Assembly (NCBI GenBank): GCA_014379345.1
Contig: JACMLY010000150.1
Span: 62,001-126,000, forward strand
Source of the DNA: Chitinophagaceae bacterium
Lineage (GTDB): Bacteria; Bacteroidota; Bacteroidia; Chitinophagales; Chitinophagaceae
Direction of reading: 5' to 3'
Length of the DNA: 64,000 bases
Positions 34,995 through 43,726 of the stretch are shown here, one piece after another. A model generated the notes under the pieces. The model was not told the DNA's origin. It ran no database searches and worked only from the letters and a program-made list of their open reading frames with translations. Every line of letters begins with the position of its first letter. The first letter of the stretch is position 1. Both the position numbers and the translations under genes were made by a program.

Positions 34995-37900
34995 ATGAAC
35001 AGGTTCGGGAGGCAAATATTTTTTTTAGTATTTCTTACAGGCTTAGTATGCCGTTTACCTGCACAGTCGCCCTCATTGTATTTCGATAAGCTGACCAACC
35101 AAAATGGACTTTCTAACAATAAAGTAAATTGTATACTGCAGGATGCCAGGGGCTTTATCTGGTTTGGCACAGATGACGGGCTCAACCGTTATGATGGCAA
35201 CAATTTTACGATCTTCAGAAACCAGCCCGGCAATCCATTTTCTATCTCAGGTAATATGATCATGGACCTTTTAGAGGATAAAAACGGCATTCTTTGGATC
35301 GCTACTTCCGATGGGGGACTTACTAAATATGATTATCGAATTTCTCCACGCCAGCAATTCGTTCAGTTCAAACATTTGCCTGCAGATACGAACAGCATCC
35401 CGGTAAATATGCTGAATGCCCTGCTCGAAGATCAGCAGGGAAATCTATGGATTGCCACTAGCGGCGCCGGTGTATTGAAATTTGATAAGGAAAAACGCAC
35501 ATTTTTAACGGCTACTTTAGGACGGAACAGCACGTGCCTTGATCTGGAGTTTGATGAAAATGGGATGATTTGGGTGGGAAGACAGGGGGGCGGCATCATA
35601 AAAATAAATCCGAGAACACATGAATTTTCAATGGATCCACGCTATCATAATTTATATGCGAAGCTGCCGCATACTTCAGTAACGGCGCTCTATGCTGATG
35701 AAGAAAAGAACATGTGGTTTGGTTCCTGGGACAAGGTTTTGTACAGGTATAACAGAAATAAAAACGCTGAGGAAATATTTCAAAAAAACACCAGTCCCTG
35801 GTCCTTTAGCAATGATGAGATCATCAGCTTCCGGCAGGATAAGACGTACAATTTATGGATGGGCGGAAGAAATGGAGGCCTGCATGTGTATAATAAAAAG
35901 CGTGATCAGTTTTACAGTTACCGGTATGACCCGTCGCGGGAGGGAACTATTGCAGACAATACGGTCAATTGCATTTTTATAGATCGTTCTGGTGTTGTAT
36001 GGATAGGAACTAATAAGGGAGTAAGCATTCATAACCCTTCTCAACAACAATTTCAGCAAACTTTTATTTCGCAGCCGGGTAATTTTCCCAAGGATATTGT
36101 CATTAACGATTTTTATAAAGATCAGAGCGATAATCTTTGGATAGCGAGTACGGAAGGGATTTTTTTCCGGAAGGCAGGTGAATCAAACCTGGTGTATAAG
36201 CAGGTTGTTTACAAAGGAAATAAGTTAAATGTTTCCAAGTTCTTTTATGATAAGGATGGAACATTTTACCTGGGCACTAATTATTCCATTTTTGTTTATG
36301 ACGCCATAAGAAATAAGGTAGATCTTTTATTGAATACGGAGAAGGATAGCGTGATGAATAAGATCATAGCTTCGAGGGTTGTATCAATAGTAAAAGATTC
36401 TATCGATGGAAGGCCGGTATTGCTTGTTTCTCCTTACGGCCATTACCTTGCCTATTATGATCTTACCGAAAAGAAATGGACATCAAGAATGGATTCTGTT
36501 CAAAATATCATCAGCAATTTTAATATCAAGGATAATCTGATACGCAAAATATATAAAACCTCATCCGGCAAAATATGGCTCGCAACTGTAAAAGAAGGTT
36601 TGGGTGAATGGGTTAAAAATTCAAAACCAAGGATAAAGTATTATAAAAATGATCCTTTTCAAAAAGAGGTGCTCAGCAATAATCATGTATTTGACATTGT
36701 AGAGAATAACCTCGGGCATCTGTGGATCACGACATACGGCGGCGGCTTGCATTATTTTAATCCTTTTAGCAACAAGATCAGTCATGTTAGCGCCACAAAT
36801 AACTTACTGGAAGGCGTACAGATCGACAGCCGCGGTTATGTTTGGATGATCGGAAATGGGAATTTGCATCGCTATGATCCTGGCTTGGGATCCTATACTT
36901 CTTTCGATCTTCCCGATATTGAGAAATCAGGAGGTATACGTGGGTACATATATAAGGATGCGCAGGGCAAAATGTATGTTGGAGGCACGAACTATTTTAT
37001 TGAATTTAATCCGATAACTATCCTCCCCATCCGGGGAAAGCCAAAAGTTTTTTTTACAGATTTCAAAATATTCAATAATTCATTTAGCGATCTGCTGAAT
37101 CAACGAAACATTTCATTAAACTATAACCAGAATTATTTTACCATAGAATTTGCCGCGCCACATTATACATCCGCTACTCCTGTTCAATATGCGTATCAAT
37201 TAGAAGGCGTCGATGATAATTGGATAGAAGCAGGTACCCGCAATTCAATCCCCTATTCCAATTTACCAGGTGGAGAATACACGTTTAATGTTAAGGCAAC
37301 AAACAATCCCGGAAACTGGAATGAAGAGACAGCCAGTATTCATATCACCATCATTCCTCCATTTTGGAAAACCTGGTGGTTTTATCTATTCTGCGGTATA
37401 GTTGCGATTTTGATCACGTATGCATTATACAGGTATCGCATCAACGAGTTATTAAAGAGACAGGCCATACGAAATAAAATTGCCCAGGACCTACACGATA
37501 ACATGGGATCTACACTCAGCAGTATTTCCGTATACAGCCAGGTAGCTAAAATTCAGCAGGCAAAGGGAAACCACCAGGTGCTTGAAGATGTGCTTGGCAA
37601 GATCGCTTCTACTTCAAGCGAAATGATCTCTGAAATGAATGATATTGTATGGGCCATCAATCCCAGGAATGACAGTATGGAAAAAATATTGCAGAGAATG
37701 GATTCATTTGCAAAACCCCTGTTGGCTGTTAAAAATATACAATTTGCTCTTGCGTATAGCCAGGATGTTTTGAATGTGAATCTGGAAATGCAGAAAAGAA
37801 AAAATTTCTACCTTATTTTTAAAGAATCAATAAACAATTCCCTGAAATATTCAGAATGCAGCTCATTAACGGTCAATATAAAAATACGGGGTAACCATCT

Positions 37901-38087
37901 CGAGTTGATTGTACAGGATAATGGAATTGGATTCGAAAAAGAAAAAATTGTACAATCTTCCCAGTCTTTATCCGGCAACGGTTTGCGTAACATGGAAATG
38001 CGTGCTAAGGAAATGAAAGGAGCCTGTAGCATTGAATCACAGGCGGGAAAGGGAACCTCCATCCACCTGTGGTTTCCTATCCCCTGA
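34995..38087 (+). CDS. Periplasmic-propeller sensor histidine kinase
   Basis: 1030 aa from ATG 34995, giving the signal peptide MNRFGRQIFFLVFLTGLVCRLPAQ. The periplasmic part is a two-component-regulator propeller: about a dozen repeats of the type GFIWFGTDDGLNRYDG and GNLWIATSGAGVLKFD (about 40-690), then a Y_Y_Y domain (about 725-785; YAYQLEGVDDNWIEAG), one membrane helix (about 793-813), a HisKA_3 dimerisation domain with the phospho-acceptor His834 in QDLHDNMGS, and a HATPase domain at the end (NSLKYSECSS, DNGIGFE, GNGLRNMEMRA). It signals to the LuxR-type regulator encoded next. The stimulus is unknown; propeller sensors often respond to glycans. Confidence 0.93.
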   Translation: MNRFGRQIFFLVFLTGLVCRLPAQSPSLYFDKLTNQNGLSNNKVNCILQDARGFIWFGTDDGLNRYDGNNFTIFRNQPGNPFSISGNMIMDLLEDKNGILWIATSDGGLTKYDYRISPRQQFVQFKHLPADTNSIPVNMLNALLEDQQGNLWIATSGAGVLKFDKEKRTFLTATLGRNSTCLDLEFDENGMIWVGRQGGGIIKINPRTHEFSMDPRYHNLYAKLPHTSVTALYADEEKNMWFGSWDKVLYRYNRNKNAEEIFQKNTSPWSFSNDEIISFRQDKTYNLWMGGRNGGLHVYNKKRDQFYSYRYDPSREGTIADNTVNCIFIDRSGVVWIGTNKGVSIHNPSQQQFQQTFISQPGNFPKDIVINDFYKDQSDNLWIASTEGIFFRKAGESNLVYKQVVYKGNKLNVSKFFYDKDGTFYLGTNYSIFVYDAIRNKVDLLLNTEKDSVMNKIIASRVVSIVKDSIDGRPVLLVSPYGHYLAYYDLTEKKWTSRMDSVQNIISNFNIKDNLIRKIYKTSSGKIWLATVKEGLGEWVKNSKPRIKYYKNDPFQKEVLSNNHVFDIVENNLGHLWITTYGGGLHYFNPFSNKISHVSATNNLLEGVQIDSRGYVWMIGNGNLHRYDPGLGSYTSFDLPDIEKSGGIRGYIYKDAQGKMYVGGTNYFIEFNPITILPIRGKPKVFFTDFKIFNNSFSDLLNQRNISLNYNQNYFTIEFAAPHYTSATPVQYAYQLEGVDDNWIEAGTRNSIPYSNLPGGEYTFNVKATNNPGNWNEETASIHITIIPPFWKTWWFYLFCGIVAILITYALYRYRINELLKRQAIRNKIAQDLHDNMGSTLSSISVYSQVAKIQQAKGNHQVLEDVLGKIASTSSEMISEMNDIVWAINPRNDSMEKILQRMDSFAKPLLAVKNIQFALAYSQDVLNVNLEMQKRKNFYLIFKESINNSLKYSECSSLTVNIKIRGNHLELIVQDNGIGFEKEKIVQSSQSLSGNGLRNMEMRAKEMKGACSIESQAGKGTSIHLWFPIP

Positions 38088-38142
38088 TTAGGGTATTGGC
38101 TTTATAGTAACTTTACAGGAGTTTTGTTAAAATATATAATTT

Positions 38143-38790
38143 ATGAGCCTGCGTATAGCCATATTTGATGATAATAAAAACATCCGCGAAAGTATTACCA
38201 TGCTTCTTTCAACAGTTCCGGATCTGGAAGTAGTAGGTTCATTTTCACATGTGCTCGACTGCATAGAAGATGTACAGGAATGCAATCCGGACATTATTTT
38301 AATGGATATCGAAATGCCAGGAATGACTGGTATCGAGGGTGTTCGACTGATAAAGAAAGAATTGCCGCATGTGCAGGTTTTAATGCAAACCGTTTTTGAG
38401 GATGATGACAGGGTTTTTGATTCTATTTGTGCAGGTGCATCCGGCTATATTTTGAAGAACCACTTAAATACAAAACTGGTTGAATCTATTATGGAATTAC
38501 AATACGGAGGTTCTCCGATGTCTCCTTCCATTGCCAGAAAAGTATTGGGCAAATTACAGCAGATCCCCCAGCATATTATACCCGAAGAGACACCCGATTA
38601 CCGTTTAACTCCCCGCGAAAAAGAAGTGCTGGCATGTATTGTGAACGGGTTGAGTTATAAAATGATCGCCGACCAGCTCAATATCAGTTACGAAACTGTA
38701 AGGTCGCATGTGAAAAAAATCTACGAAAAATTACACGTGGCTTCTTTAACAGAAGCTGTAGCCAAAGCAATCAATCAGCGCATCGTTTAA
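38143..38790 (+). CDS. LuxR-family response regulator, partner of the upstream kinase
   Basis: 215 aa. Receiver domain with the acidic pocket (FDDN, about 8-11) and the phospho-acceptor Asp55 in ILMDIEMPGM, Thr/Lys at TVFEDD and LKN; C-terminal LuxR-type helix-turn-helix LTPREKEVLACIVNGLSYK...YETVRSHVKKIYEKL (about 152-200). NarL class. It lies 55 bp after the histidine kinase and should be activated by it. The 10-bp-stem terminator directly downstream ends the two-gene unit. Confidence 0.95.
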   Translation: MSLRIAIFDDNKNIRESITMLLSTVPDLEVVGSFSHVLDCIEDVQECNPDIILMDIEMPGMTGIEGVRLIKKELPHVQVLMQTVFEDDDRVFDSICAGASGYILKNHLNTKLVESIMELQYGGSPMSPSIARKVLGKLQQIPQHIIPEETPDYRLTPREKEVLACIVNGLSYKMIADQLNISYETVRSHVKKIYEKLHVASLTEAVAKAINQRIV

Positions 38791-38797
38791 AGGACTC

Positions 38798-38820
38798 TAA
38801 CACGGATTTAATCCGTGTTA
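38798..38820 (+). terminator. Terminator after the response regulator
   Basis: TAACACGGAT (38798-38807) / ATCCGTGTTA (38811-38820), perfect 10-bp stem with a 3-nt loop. No clean T-run follows. The downstream bases TTAATTCGTG and AATCCGTGGC are related to the inverted array at 61935-61993. Confidence 0.6.
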
Positions 38821-38829
38821 ATTCGTGTT

Positions 38830-38844
38830 CTGAGCCTGTCGAAG
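38830..38844 (+). repeat. CTGAGCCTGTCGAAG widespread short repeat
   Basis: This 15-mer is the well-known dispersed element TTCGACAGGCTCAG (here in its reverse-complement form). It interrupts a copy of the ATTCGTG/ATCCGTGG repeat family: the bases on both sides (ATTCGTGTT before, AATCCGTGG after) fit together as one array without it. Confidence 0.55.
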
Positions 38845-38984
38845 AATCCGTGGCGAAACTCTCTGCCATTAATTGCGCATTTCTTTTTAGTCACCAATTA
38901 TGGTTATGTATTTGCCAGAAGTGGGGATAGCTATGAATTGGAATGAAGCAGAATTTTACTCTTCGAAAATATAAAGCCACATCT

Positions 38985-39971
38985 ATGATTAATAAAAAAC
39001 AACTTTTTGCACTTCTATTCATTCTTGCTTTTCTCTTCAATCAGCTGATCATTGCGCAGACGCAATCAAAGGCCTCCGATAAATTCCTGATACAGGCTGA
39101 TATTCCTTTACATATGTTAAGATCAATACAGCTTTCCAATGGAGTTCAATTAGAATATGTAGAGAAAGGAGAATCCTCCGGAACACCCGTTATATTCCTT
39201 CATGGTTATACAGATTCATGGCATTCCTACGACCAGGTACTGCCTCTGTTGCCTGAATCAATACATGCATATTCATTATCACAACGAGGCCATGGAAATT
39301 CAGGACGCCCCGAAAAGGAATACAGGCCGGAAGATTTTGCGTTGGATATAGCGCTGTTTATGCAAATACTGAAAATTGAATCAGCCATTATTGTTGGGCA
39401 TTCCATGGGCGGCACGATCGCACAACGTTTTGCATTAGATTATCCTCAAAAAGCAAAAGCACTGGTATTGATTTCGTCATTTGCCTCTTTTAAAACCAAT
39501 CCGGGAATGGAGGAACTGGCAGGAATTGTTTCGAAGATCGAAGATCCGATTGATTCGGGATTTGTGAATGAGTTTCAGAAAAGCACATTGTTCAAACCTG
39601 TTGCTGCGTCTGCTATGAAAACCTATGTGAAGGAAAGCATGAAAGTTCCTGCACGTGTATGGAAAGCGGTGGCCGAGCAGGCAATGAGCGTTGATTATTC
39701 TCAGCAACTAAAACAGCTCACGATGCCTGCACTAATTATTTGGGGTAATAAAGATGTTTTTTGCCCTGAGGCCGATCAGCATATTCTGAAGAATGCGATC
39801 GGGAGATCAACACTGCTAATATATGAAGGGACGGGACACGCAATACATTGGGAAGATCCCCAAAGATTTACAAAAGATCTTATTTCCTTTATTGACCACA
39901 TCGAGGCAATGAACGGTATGCTAAAGCAAATTGATTTTACTGACAGTATGCGCCCAGGAATATTTTATTAA
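38985..39971 (+). CDS. Exported alpha/beta hydrolase
   Basis: 328 aa from ATG 38985, which gives the signal peptide MINKKQLFALLFILAFLFNQ; an in-frame ATG at 38943 would add 14 residues before it. Alpha/beta-hydrolase fold: oxyanion region HGYTDSWHSY, nucleophile elbow GHSMGG (Ser), Asp in IWGNKDVFCPE, and catalytic His in GTGHAIHWEDP. Similar to haloperoxidase/esterase-type hydrolases; the substrate is unknown. It follows the two-component system terminator by about 165 bp and is not clearly in an operon. Confidence 0.85.
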   Translation: MINKKQLFALLFILAFLFNQLIIAQTQSKASDKFLIQADIPLHMLRSIQLSNGVQLEYVEKGESSGTPVIFLHGYTDSWHSYDQVLPLLPESIHAYSLSQRGHGNSGRPEKEYRPEDFALDIALFMQILKIESAIIVGHSMGGTIAQRFALDYPQKAKALVLISSFASFKTNPGMEELAGIVSKIEDPIDSGFVNEFQKSTLFKPVAASAMKTYVKESMKVPARVWKAVAEQAMSVDYSQQLKQLTMPALIIWGNKDVFCPEADQHILKNAIGRSTLLIYEGTGHAIHWEDPQRFTKDLISFIDHIEAMNGMLKQIDFTDSMRPGIFY

Positions 39972-40301
39972 CATACAGGCAATACAATAAAAAAATTTCT
40001 GAATAAAATAGATGACCGTTTGAGATCAATTGTCTCATTGCAGCTAAGTTTTCCTGTTCCTGATTTTAACAGGCTTGGAGCAGAAAAGGAATATGGGTTA
40101 TGAGCCACCATGATTATTGCAGGAGATAAGTAGCGACACGGTTATGATTACCCATTCATCGCAGATATAAAAATTATTAAGTTGGACGGTTACGGATGAC
40201 AGACCCTGCTTCTAGCAGGGTTTTTCTATTGTAATATGCCCTATATGATAATGCAGGCAACTTAGGGGAACGGCGCCACGTATTTTAAAACAAACTTTTT
40301 T
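39972..40301 (+). other. 330-bp intergenic region before the DUF5777 gene
   Basis: No gene is supported; the only clear signal is the terminator at 40203-40221, about 230 bp after the hydrolase stop codon. Either the hydrolase mRNA has a long 3' end, or a small RNA is made here. Confidence 0.4.
40203..40221 (+). terminator. Rho-independent terminator
   Basis: ACCCTGCT TCT AGCAGGGT followed by TTTTCTATT: 8-bp perfect stem, 3-nt loop. Confidence 0.85.
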
Positions 40302-41195
40302 ATGAGGAGAATTGCGTCTACCTGTTTTTTTCTTTTCTGTGCCTTCCTGGCTTTTTCGCAGGATGATCTTTTAAAATCTCTGGGCACCGACAGTTTGCGG
40401 AAAAATTATGTAACAAATGCTTTTAAATCCTCCAGGGTAATCAATGGACACTCCATGGAATTTATCGGCAAAGGGGTTTTGGATTTTAGGATACTGCATC
40501 GCTTTGGACCTGTTAACCAGGGCATCAAAGAATTTTTTGGATTAGACCAGGCCAGTATGAGAATGGGATTTGATTACGGATTAGGTAAGAATTTTACAAT
40601 AGGCATCGGGCGAACCACTTTGCAGAAGGAGCTTGATGGATTTTTGAAGTTTAGACCTGTACACCAGGCTTCAGGCCTGGGAGGATCACCGGTTTCATTA
40701 GTACTTGTAGCGGGAATGTCTATCATTACAATGGAGAACGATGATCCTGCAAAGGATATCACATTTAGTTCTCGCGTTGGGTATTATTACCAGGCAATCA
40801 TTGGCAGAAAATTCAATCAACGATTTACATTGCAACTGAGCCCAACCGTTGTTCATCGTAACCAGGTTCTTTTAAATGACGACAACGACACATACGCGTT
40901 AGGAATTGGCAGCCGGTTTAAACTCAGCAAAAGAGTTGCATTTGTAGTAGATTATTTTTATGTATTGAATGGTTTGCCGAAAGAGCAAAATTTTAATCCA
41001 TTATCACTGGGATTCGATATCGAAACCGGGGGGCACGTTTTCCAATTACATTTTTCTAATGCAAGTGGAATGAATGAAAGAGCATTCATCACAGAAACGT
41101 TTAACGATTGGGGCAAAGGAGATATTCAATTTGGCTTCAACCTGTCCAGGGTTTTTACAATCGGTAAAAAGAAAAGCAAAGCATTGAAGCAATGA
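40302..41195 (+). CDS. DUF5777 family outer-membrane beta-barrel protein
   Basis: 297 aa. Signal peptide MRRIASTCFFLFCAFLAFSQ, then alternating hydrophobic/polar strands typical of a barrel (NFTIGIGRTTLQKELDG, RFTLQLSPTVVHRNQ, DIQFGFNLSRVFTIG at the end). The order DUF5777-cytochrome-OB-YceI is a recurrent Bacteroidota cluster, so the protein probably belongs with the next three genes in one transcript. Its cargo is unknown. Confidence 0.85.
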   Translation: MRRIASTCFFLFCAFLAFSQDDLLKSLGTDSLRKNYVTNAFKSSRVINGHSMEFIGKGVLDFRILHRFGPVNQGIKEFFGLDQASMRMGFDYGLGKNFTIGIGRTTLQKELDGFLKFRPVHQASGLGGSPVSLVLVAGMSIITMENDDPAKDITFSSRVGYYYQAIIGRKFNQRFTLQLSPTVVHRNQVLLNDDNDTYALGIGSRFKLSKRVAFVVDYFYVLNGLPKEQNFNPLSLGFDIETGGHVFQLHFSNASGMNERAFITETFNDWGKGDIQFGFNLSRVFTIGKKKSKALKQ

Positions 41196-41328
41196 TGGCT
41201 CTCTCTCAAACTCCTTACGAATAAGAGTAAATGTATTGCAGGCCGGTGATCAGTGAGGCAACCAGCCTACAATTAAATGCGTAAAAAAAGAAGCTGTCTA
41301 CATCTAAAAAAATATAAAAGCTACCTGC

Positions 41329-41670
41329 ATGAAGCTACAAACCCTGGCAATTGGAATTGTGATCCTTGTTATAACTATGTCCGGTTGTGATTACAATAAG
41401 AGCGATGTTTTGCCGGATTGCGCTACGGTGCCTGCTCGGTTTGCAACGGATGTATTTCCGCTGATTCAAAACAAGTGTGCTACAGTATGTCATAATGTGT
41501 ATACTACAAATGCGGGAGGTCCCTTTACGAACTATGCCCAGATAAAAAATAAGGCAGACCTCATCAAATTCATGGTTGAAACCAGGCAAATGCCCCAGGT
41601 CGGTACTTTAACAGAGGCCGAAATAAAAATTATTTCCTGCTGGGTTGATGCCGGCGCCGAAAACAACTGA
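41329..41670 (+). CDS. Small c-type cytochrome lipoprotein with an unusual CX3CH motif
   Basis: 113 aa. Lipoprotein signal with the lipid Cys in TMSGC (residue 20). The heme motif is C-A-T-V-C-H (residues 49-54; I checked the frame base by base), i.e. CX3CH instead of CXXCH. The Met ligand region ETRQMPQVGTLTEAEIKIISCW and the end VDAGAEN fit a cytochrome c fold. It lies 133 bp after the DUF5777 gene and 2 bp before the OB-fold gene. Electron transfer in the periplasm is likely; how heme is attached to a three-residue spacer is open. Confidence 0.85.
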   Translation: MKLQTLAIGIVILVITMSGCDYNKSDVLPDCATVPARFATDVFPLIQNKCATVCHNVYTTNAGGPFTNYAQIKNKADLIKFMVETRQMPQVGTLTEAEIKIISCWVDAGAENN

Positions 41671-41672
41671 TA

Positions 41673-42116
41673 ATGTCCGGGAAATCAAATATTCTTATCG
41701 CTGCATTATTAGTAGTAGCCGCAGGATCAATATATATATACAAGGAATACAATCGAACCAATATAAATGTTGCCGGCGAACCATCGGCATTTAATATTAG
41801 TGCAATCGCGTTAATACAGGTCTTTACCGACAATGACTCAGCAGCTTCCAGGAAATTTGTAGGTAAAATTATTTCCGTGACCGGGCTGATAAAAAATTTG
41901 GATAAAGATGAGCGGGGGTTTTACACTGTTAGTCTCGGCGATTCATCATCCTTGTCTTCAGTCAGGTGCTCAGTTGACAGCACGTATACCGCCAATGCAG
42001 CGCTTGTTAAACCCGGAATGACGATAAAGATAAAAGGGAATTGCACCGGTTATAATAAAGATGAATTGCTGGGGCTCGATGTGATTGTTAACAGGTGTAT
42101 TATTGAAACGAATTGA
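41673..42116 (+). CDS. OB-fold (tRNA_anti-like) membrane-anchored protein
   Basis: 147 aa. One N-terminal membrane helix (about 7-23), then an OB-fold-like domain with the segments GKIISVTGLIKNLDKDERG, YTVSLGDSSSLSSVRCSVD, MTIKIKGNCTGYN and DVIVNRCIIET. This is the tRNA_anti-like family of Bacteroidota and not a real tRNA-binding protein as far as is known. Starts 2 bp after the cytochrome gene and ends 22 bp before yceI, so the three are tightly linked. Confidence 0.8.
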   Translation: MSGKSNILIAALLVVAAGSIYIYKEYNRTNINVAGEPSAFNISAIALIQVFTDNDSAASRKFVGKIISVTGLIKNLDKDERGFYTVSLGDSSSLSSVRCSVDSTYTANAALVKPGMTIKIKGNCTGYNKDELLGLDVIVNRCIIETN

Positions 42117-42138
42117 CGGCTATTAAAACAAATAGTAT

Positions 42139-42690
42139 ATGCAGAGGGTTTTATTGATTTTAATTTGTTTTTTTATTGGTTCGATTGCATCAGGCCAGGG
42201 AAAATTCTTTACCAAAACAGGCAGCATTTCTTTTTTTTCCAAAACCCAGCTTGAAGACATTGATGCTCATAACAGGAGTGTAACCTGTGTGCTCGATACC
42301 AAAACAGGGAATGTTCAATTTTCTGTTCTTATGAAAGGATTCGAATTCAAAAAAGCATTGATGCAGGAACATTTTAATGAAGATTATATCGAAAGTGACA
42401 AATACCCCAGAGCAGAATTTAAAGGGCAGATCGATAACAACAGCAGTATCGATTATTCAAAAGAAGCAGCCAATCAGGTTAGGGTAAAAGGACCATTAAC
42501 AATACACGGCCAGACCAACGACCTTGAAACAGACGGTACATTAACTGTAAAAGAGGGTAAAATTTTTATAACATGTGAATTTAAGGTCGAAATAGCGGAT
42601 TATAAAATTTCGGTGGCAGCCTTTGCGAAAAATAAAGTAGCCAAAACGATCAGCGTAAAAGTTTCCTGTGTGTTGGAACAATTGAAATAG
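42139..42690 (+). CDS. YceI family periplasmic protein
   Basis: 183 aa lipocalin-like barrel with signal peptide MQRVLLILICFFIGSIASGQ. YceI features: TKTGSISFFSKTQLEDIDAHN at the start, YPRAEFKG, and the C-terminal FKVEIADYKIS. Members bind isoprenoid (polyprenyl) lipids in a hydrophobic pocket. Last gene of the DUF5777-cytochrome-OB-YceI unit; its stop codon lies 20 bp before an inverted heptamer array. Confidence 0.9.
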   Translation: MQRVLLILICFFIGSIASGQGKFFTKTGSISFFSKTQLEDIDAHNRSVTCVLDTKTGNVQFSVLMKGFEFKKALMQEHFNEDYIESDKYPRAEFKGQIDNNSSIDYSKEAANQVRVKGPLTIHGQTNDLETDGTLTVKEGKIFITCEFKVEIADYKISVAAFAKNKVAKTISVKVSCVLEQLK

Positions 42691-42710
42691 AATGGGGAGT
42701 GGTGAAGGGT

Positions 42711-42786
42711 GAAAGGTGGAGGGTAAAGGGTAAATAGCTAATTATTATTAACATCCAATTCACCACTCACCACTCACCACACCATT
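42711..42786. repeat. Inverted heptamer array, GGTGAAG unit, overlapping the birA 3' end
   Basis: Left: five exact 7-bp units GGTGAAG, GGTGAAA, GGTGGAG, GGTAAAG, GGTAAAT (42711-42745). Right: complementary units TTCACCA, CTCACCA, CTCACCA, CACCATT (42759-42786). The right half contains the birA stop codon and its last six codons (minus strand), so array and coding sequence are merged. Confidence 0.9.
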
Positions 42787-43528
42787 CAACCTCGCCGAAA
42801 TCAAATTCCTGTACATTGACGTTCCTGGTTATCAGTTTGCCTTTGGCTGATACGGCTGTTAGAATGGTTTCAAATACAAGATCTTTTTTCTTCAGCTTTA
42901 TGGACTTATTTAGCTTGTACAAATTCAGGTTATAATAATCAATAATATTAGCCGGGTCAGATTCTAATTTCCGGTATTGAGTCTCCAAAAAACGGCAGAG
43001 GTCTTTTGCGAGCTGAACAGGATTATGATTGTTTCCGGTTATTTGTTTTAATGAGACCGGGTTCGGTAAGCTTTCATCAAACCTGGTTTGATTAATATTC
43101 ATTCCTATTCCAATGATTGAATACGCCAACAATTCTCCCCTGACTATGTTTTCGATCAGAATTCCCCCTGCCTTTCTGTCACGCCAATAAATATCGTTAG
43201 GCCATTTAATGCTCGTTTCCGGTCCTGCATATTTTTTAAAAAAATCATAACAGGCATTGGCCATTGCTGCAGATAAGTAAAAGGATTCAGCGGGTTTGAT
43301 TTTGCAGGGCTGCAGAACCACGCTTAGAATCAGGTTTTCTCCGGTAGTTGTGGTCCAGGTTTTGCCGCGTTGTCCCCTACCTTCAGTTTGGTTGTGGGCG
43401 AAATAAGTGCTTCCATGATTGGCTAGGCCTTTTTGCGCCAGGGCCATGGCATAGTTGTTGGTGCTGTCGACCGTGGGCAGTTCTTCAAAAGGATCGCCGA
43501 TGGGGTGAAGGGTGGCTTGATGTGGCAA
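42767..43528 (-). CDS. birA: Biotin--[acetyl-CoA-carboxylase] ligase
   Basis: 253 aa. Joins biotin to the carboxyl carrier protein. Seen: the ATP/biotin loop GRGQRGKTWTT (about 49-59), SIKWPNDIYWRDRKAGGILIE (about 105-125), and GIGMNINQT. No N-terminal DNA-binding domain, as in class I ligases. The only plausible initiator is TTG at 43528; no ATG occurs in the upstream frame before a stop. The last residues EVEWCGEW are encoded by the heptamer array described above. Divergent from rsfS (about 200 bp apart). Confidence 0.93.
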   Translation of the reverse strand: MPHQATLHPIGDPFEELPTVDSTNNYAMALAQKGLANHGSTYFAHNQTEGRGQRGKTWTTTTGENLILSVVLQPCKIKPAESFYLSAAMANACYDFFKKYAGPETSIKWPNDIYWRDRKAGGILIENIVRGELLAYSIIGIGMNINQTRFDESLPNPVSLKQITGNNHNPVQLAKDLCRFLETQYRKLESDPANIIDYYNLNLYKLNKSIKLKKKDLVFETILTAVSAKGKLITRNVNVQEFDFGEVEWCGEW

Positions 43529-43726
43529 AAGATTACTATTTTTGAGCAGTGCGAAAATACTGCTTACTTTGATTGCAGCGCGATTATTGGAGGAGCAGGA
43601 TGGGATTGCGATTGAAGTGTCCGCCTAGTGGCGGGAATAGGCATCAAATAACGATCGAGGCCGACTCCACACCACATTTAATATAATTGATCATCAAAAA
43701 AGATTTGATTATTGGAACAATTGTCA

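Noticed and set aside
42711..42786. Insertion sequence remnant or transposon end
   Set aside because: No transposase fragment or target duplication; strict 7-bp period on both sides points to an array.
43600..43680. tRNA-like stretch upstream of rsfS
   Set aside because: A 5-bp hairpin is present, but no T-loop or acceptor pairing was found.
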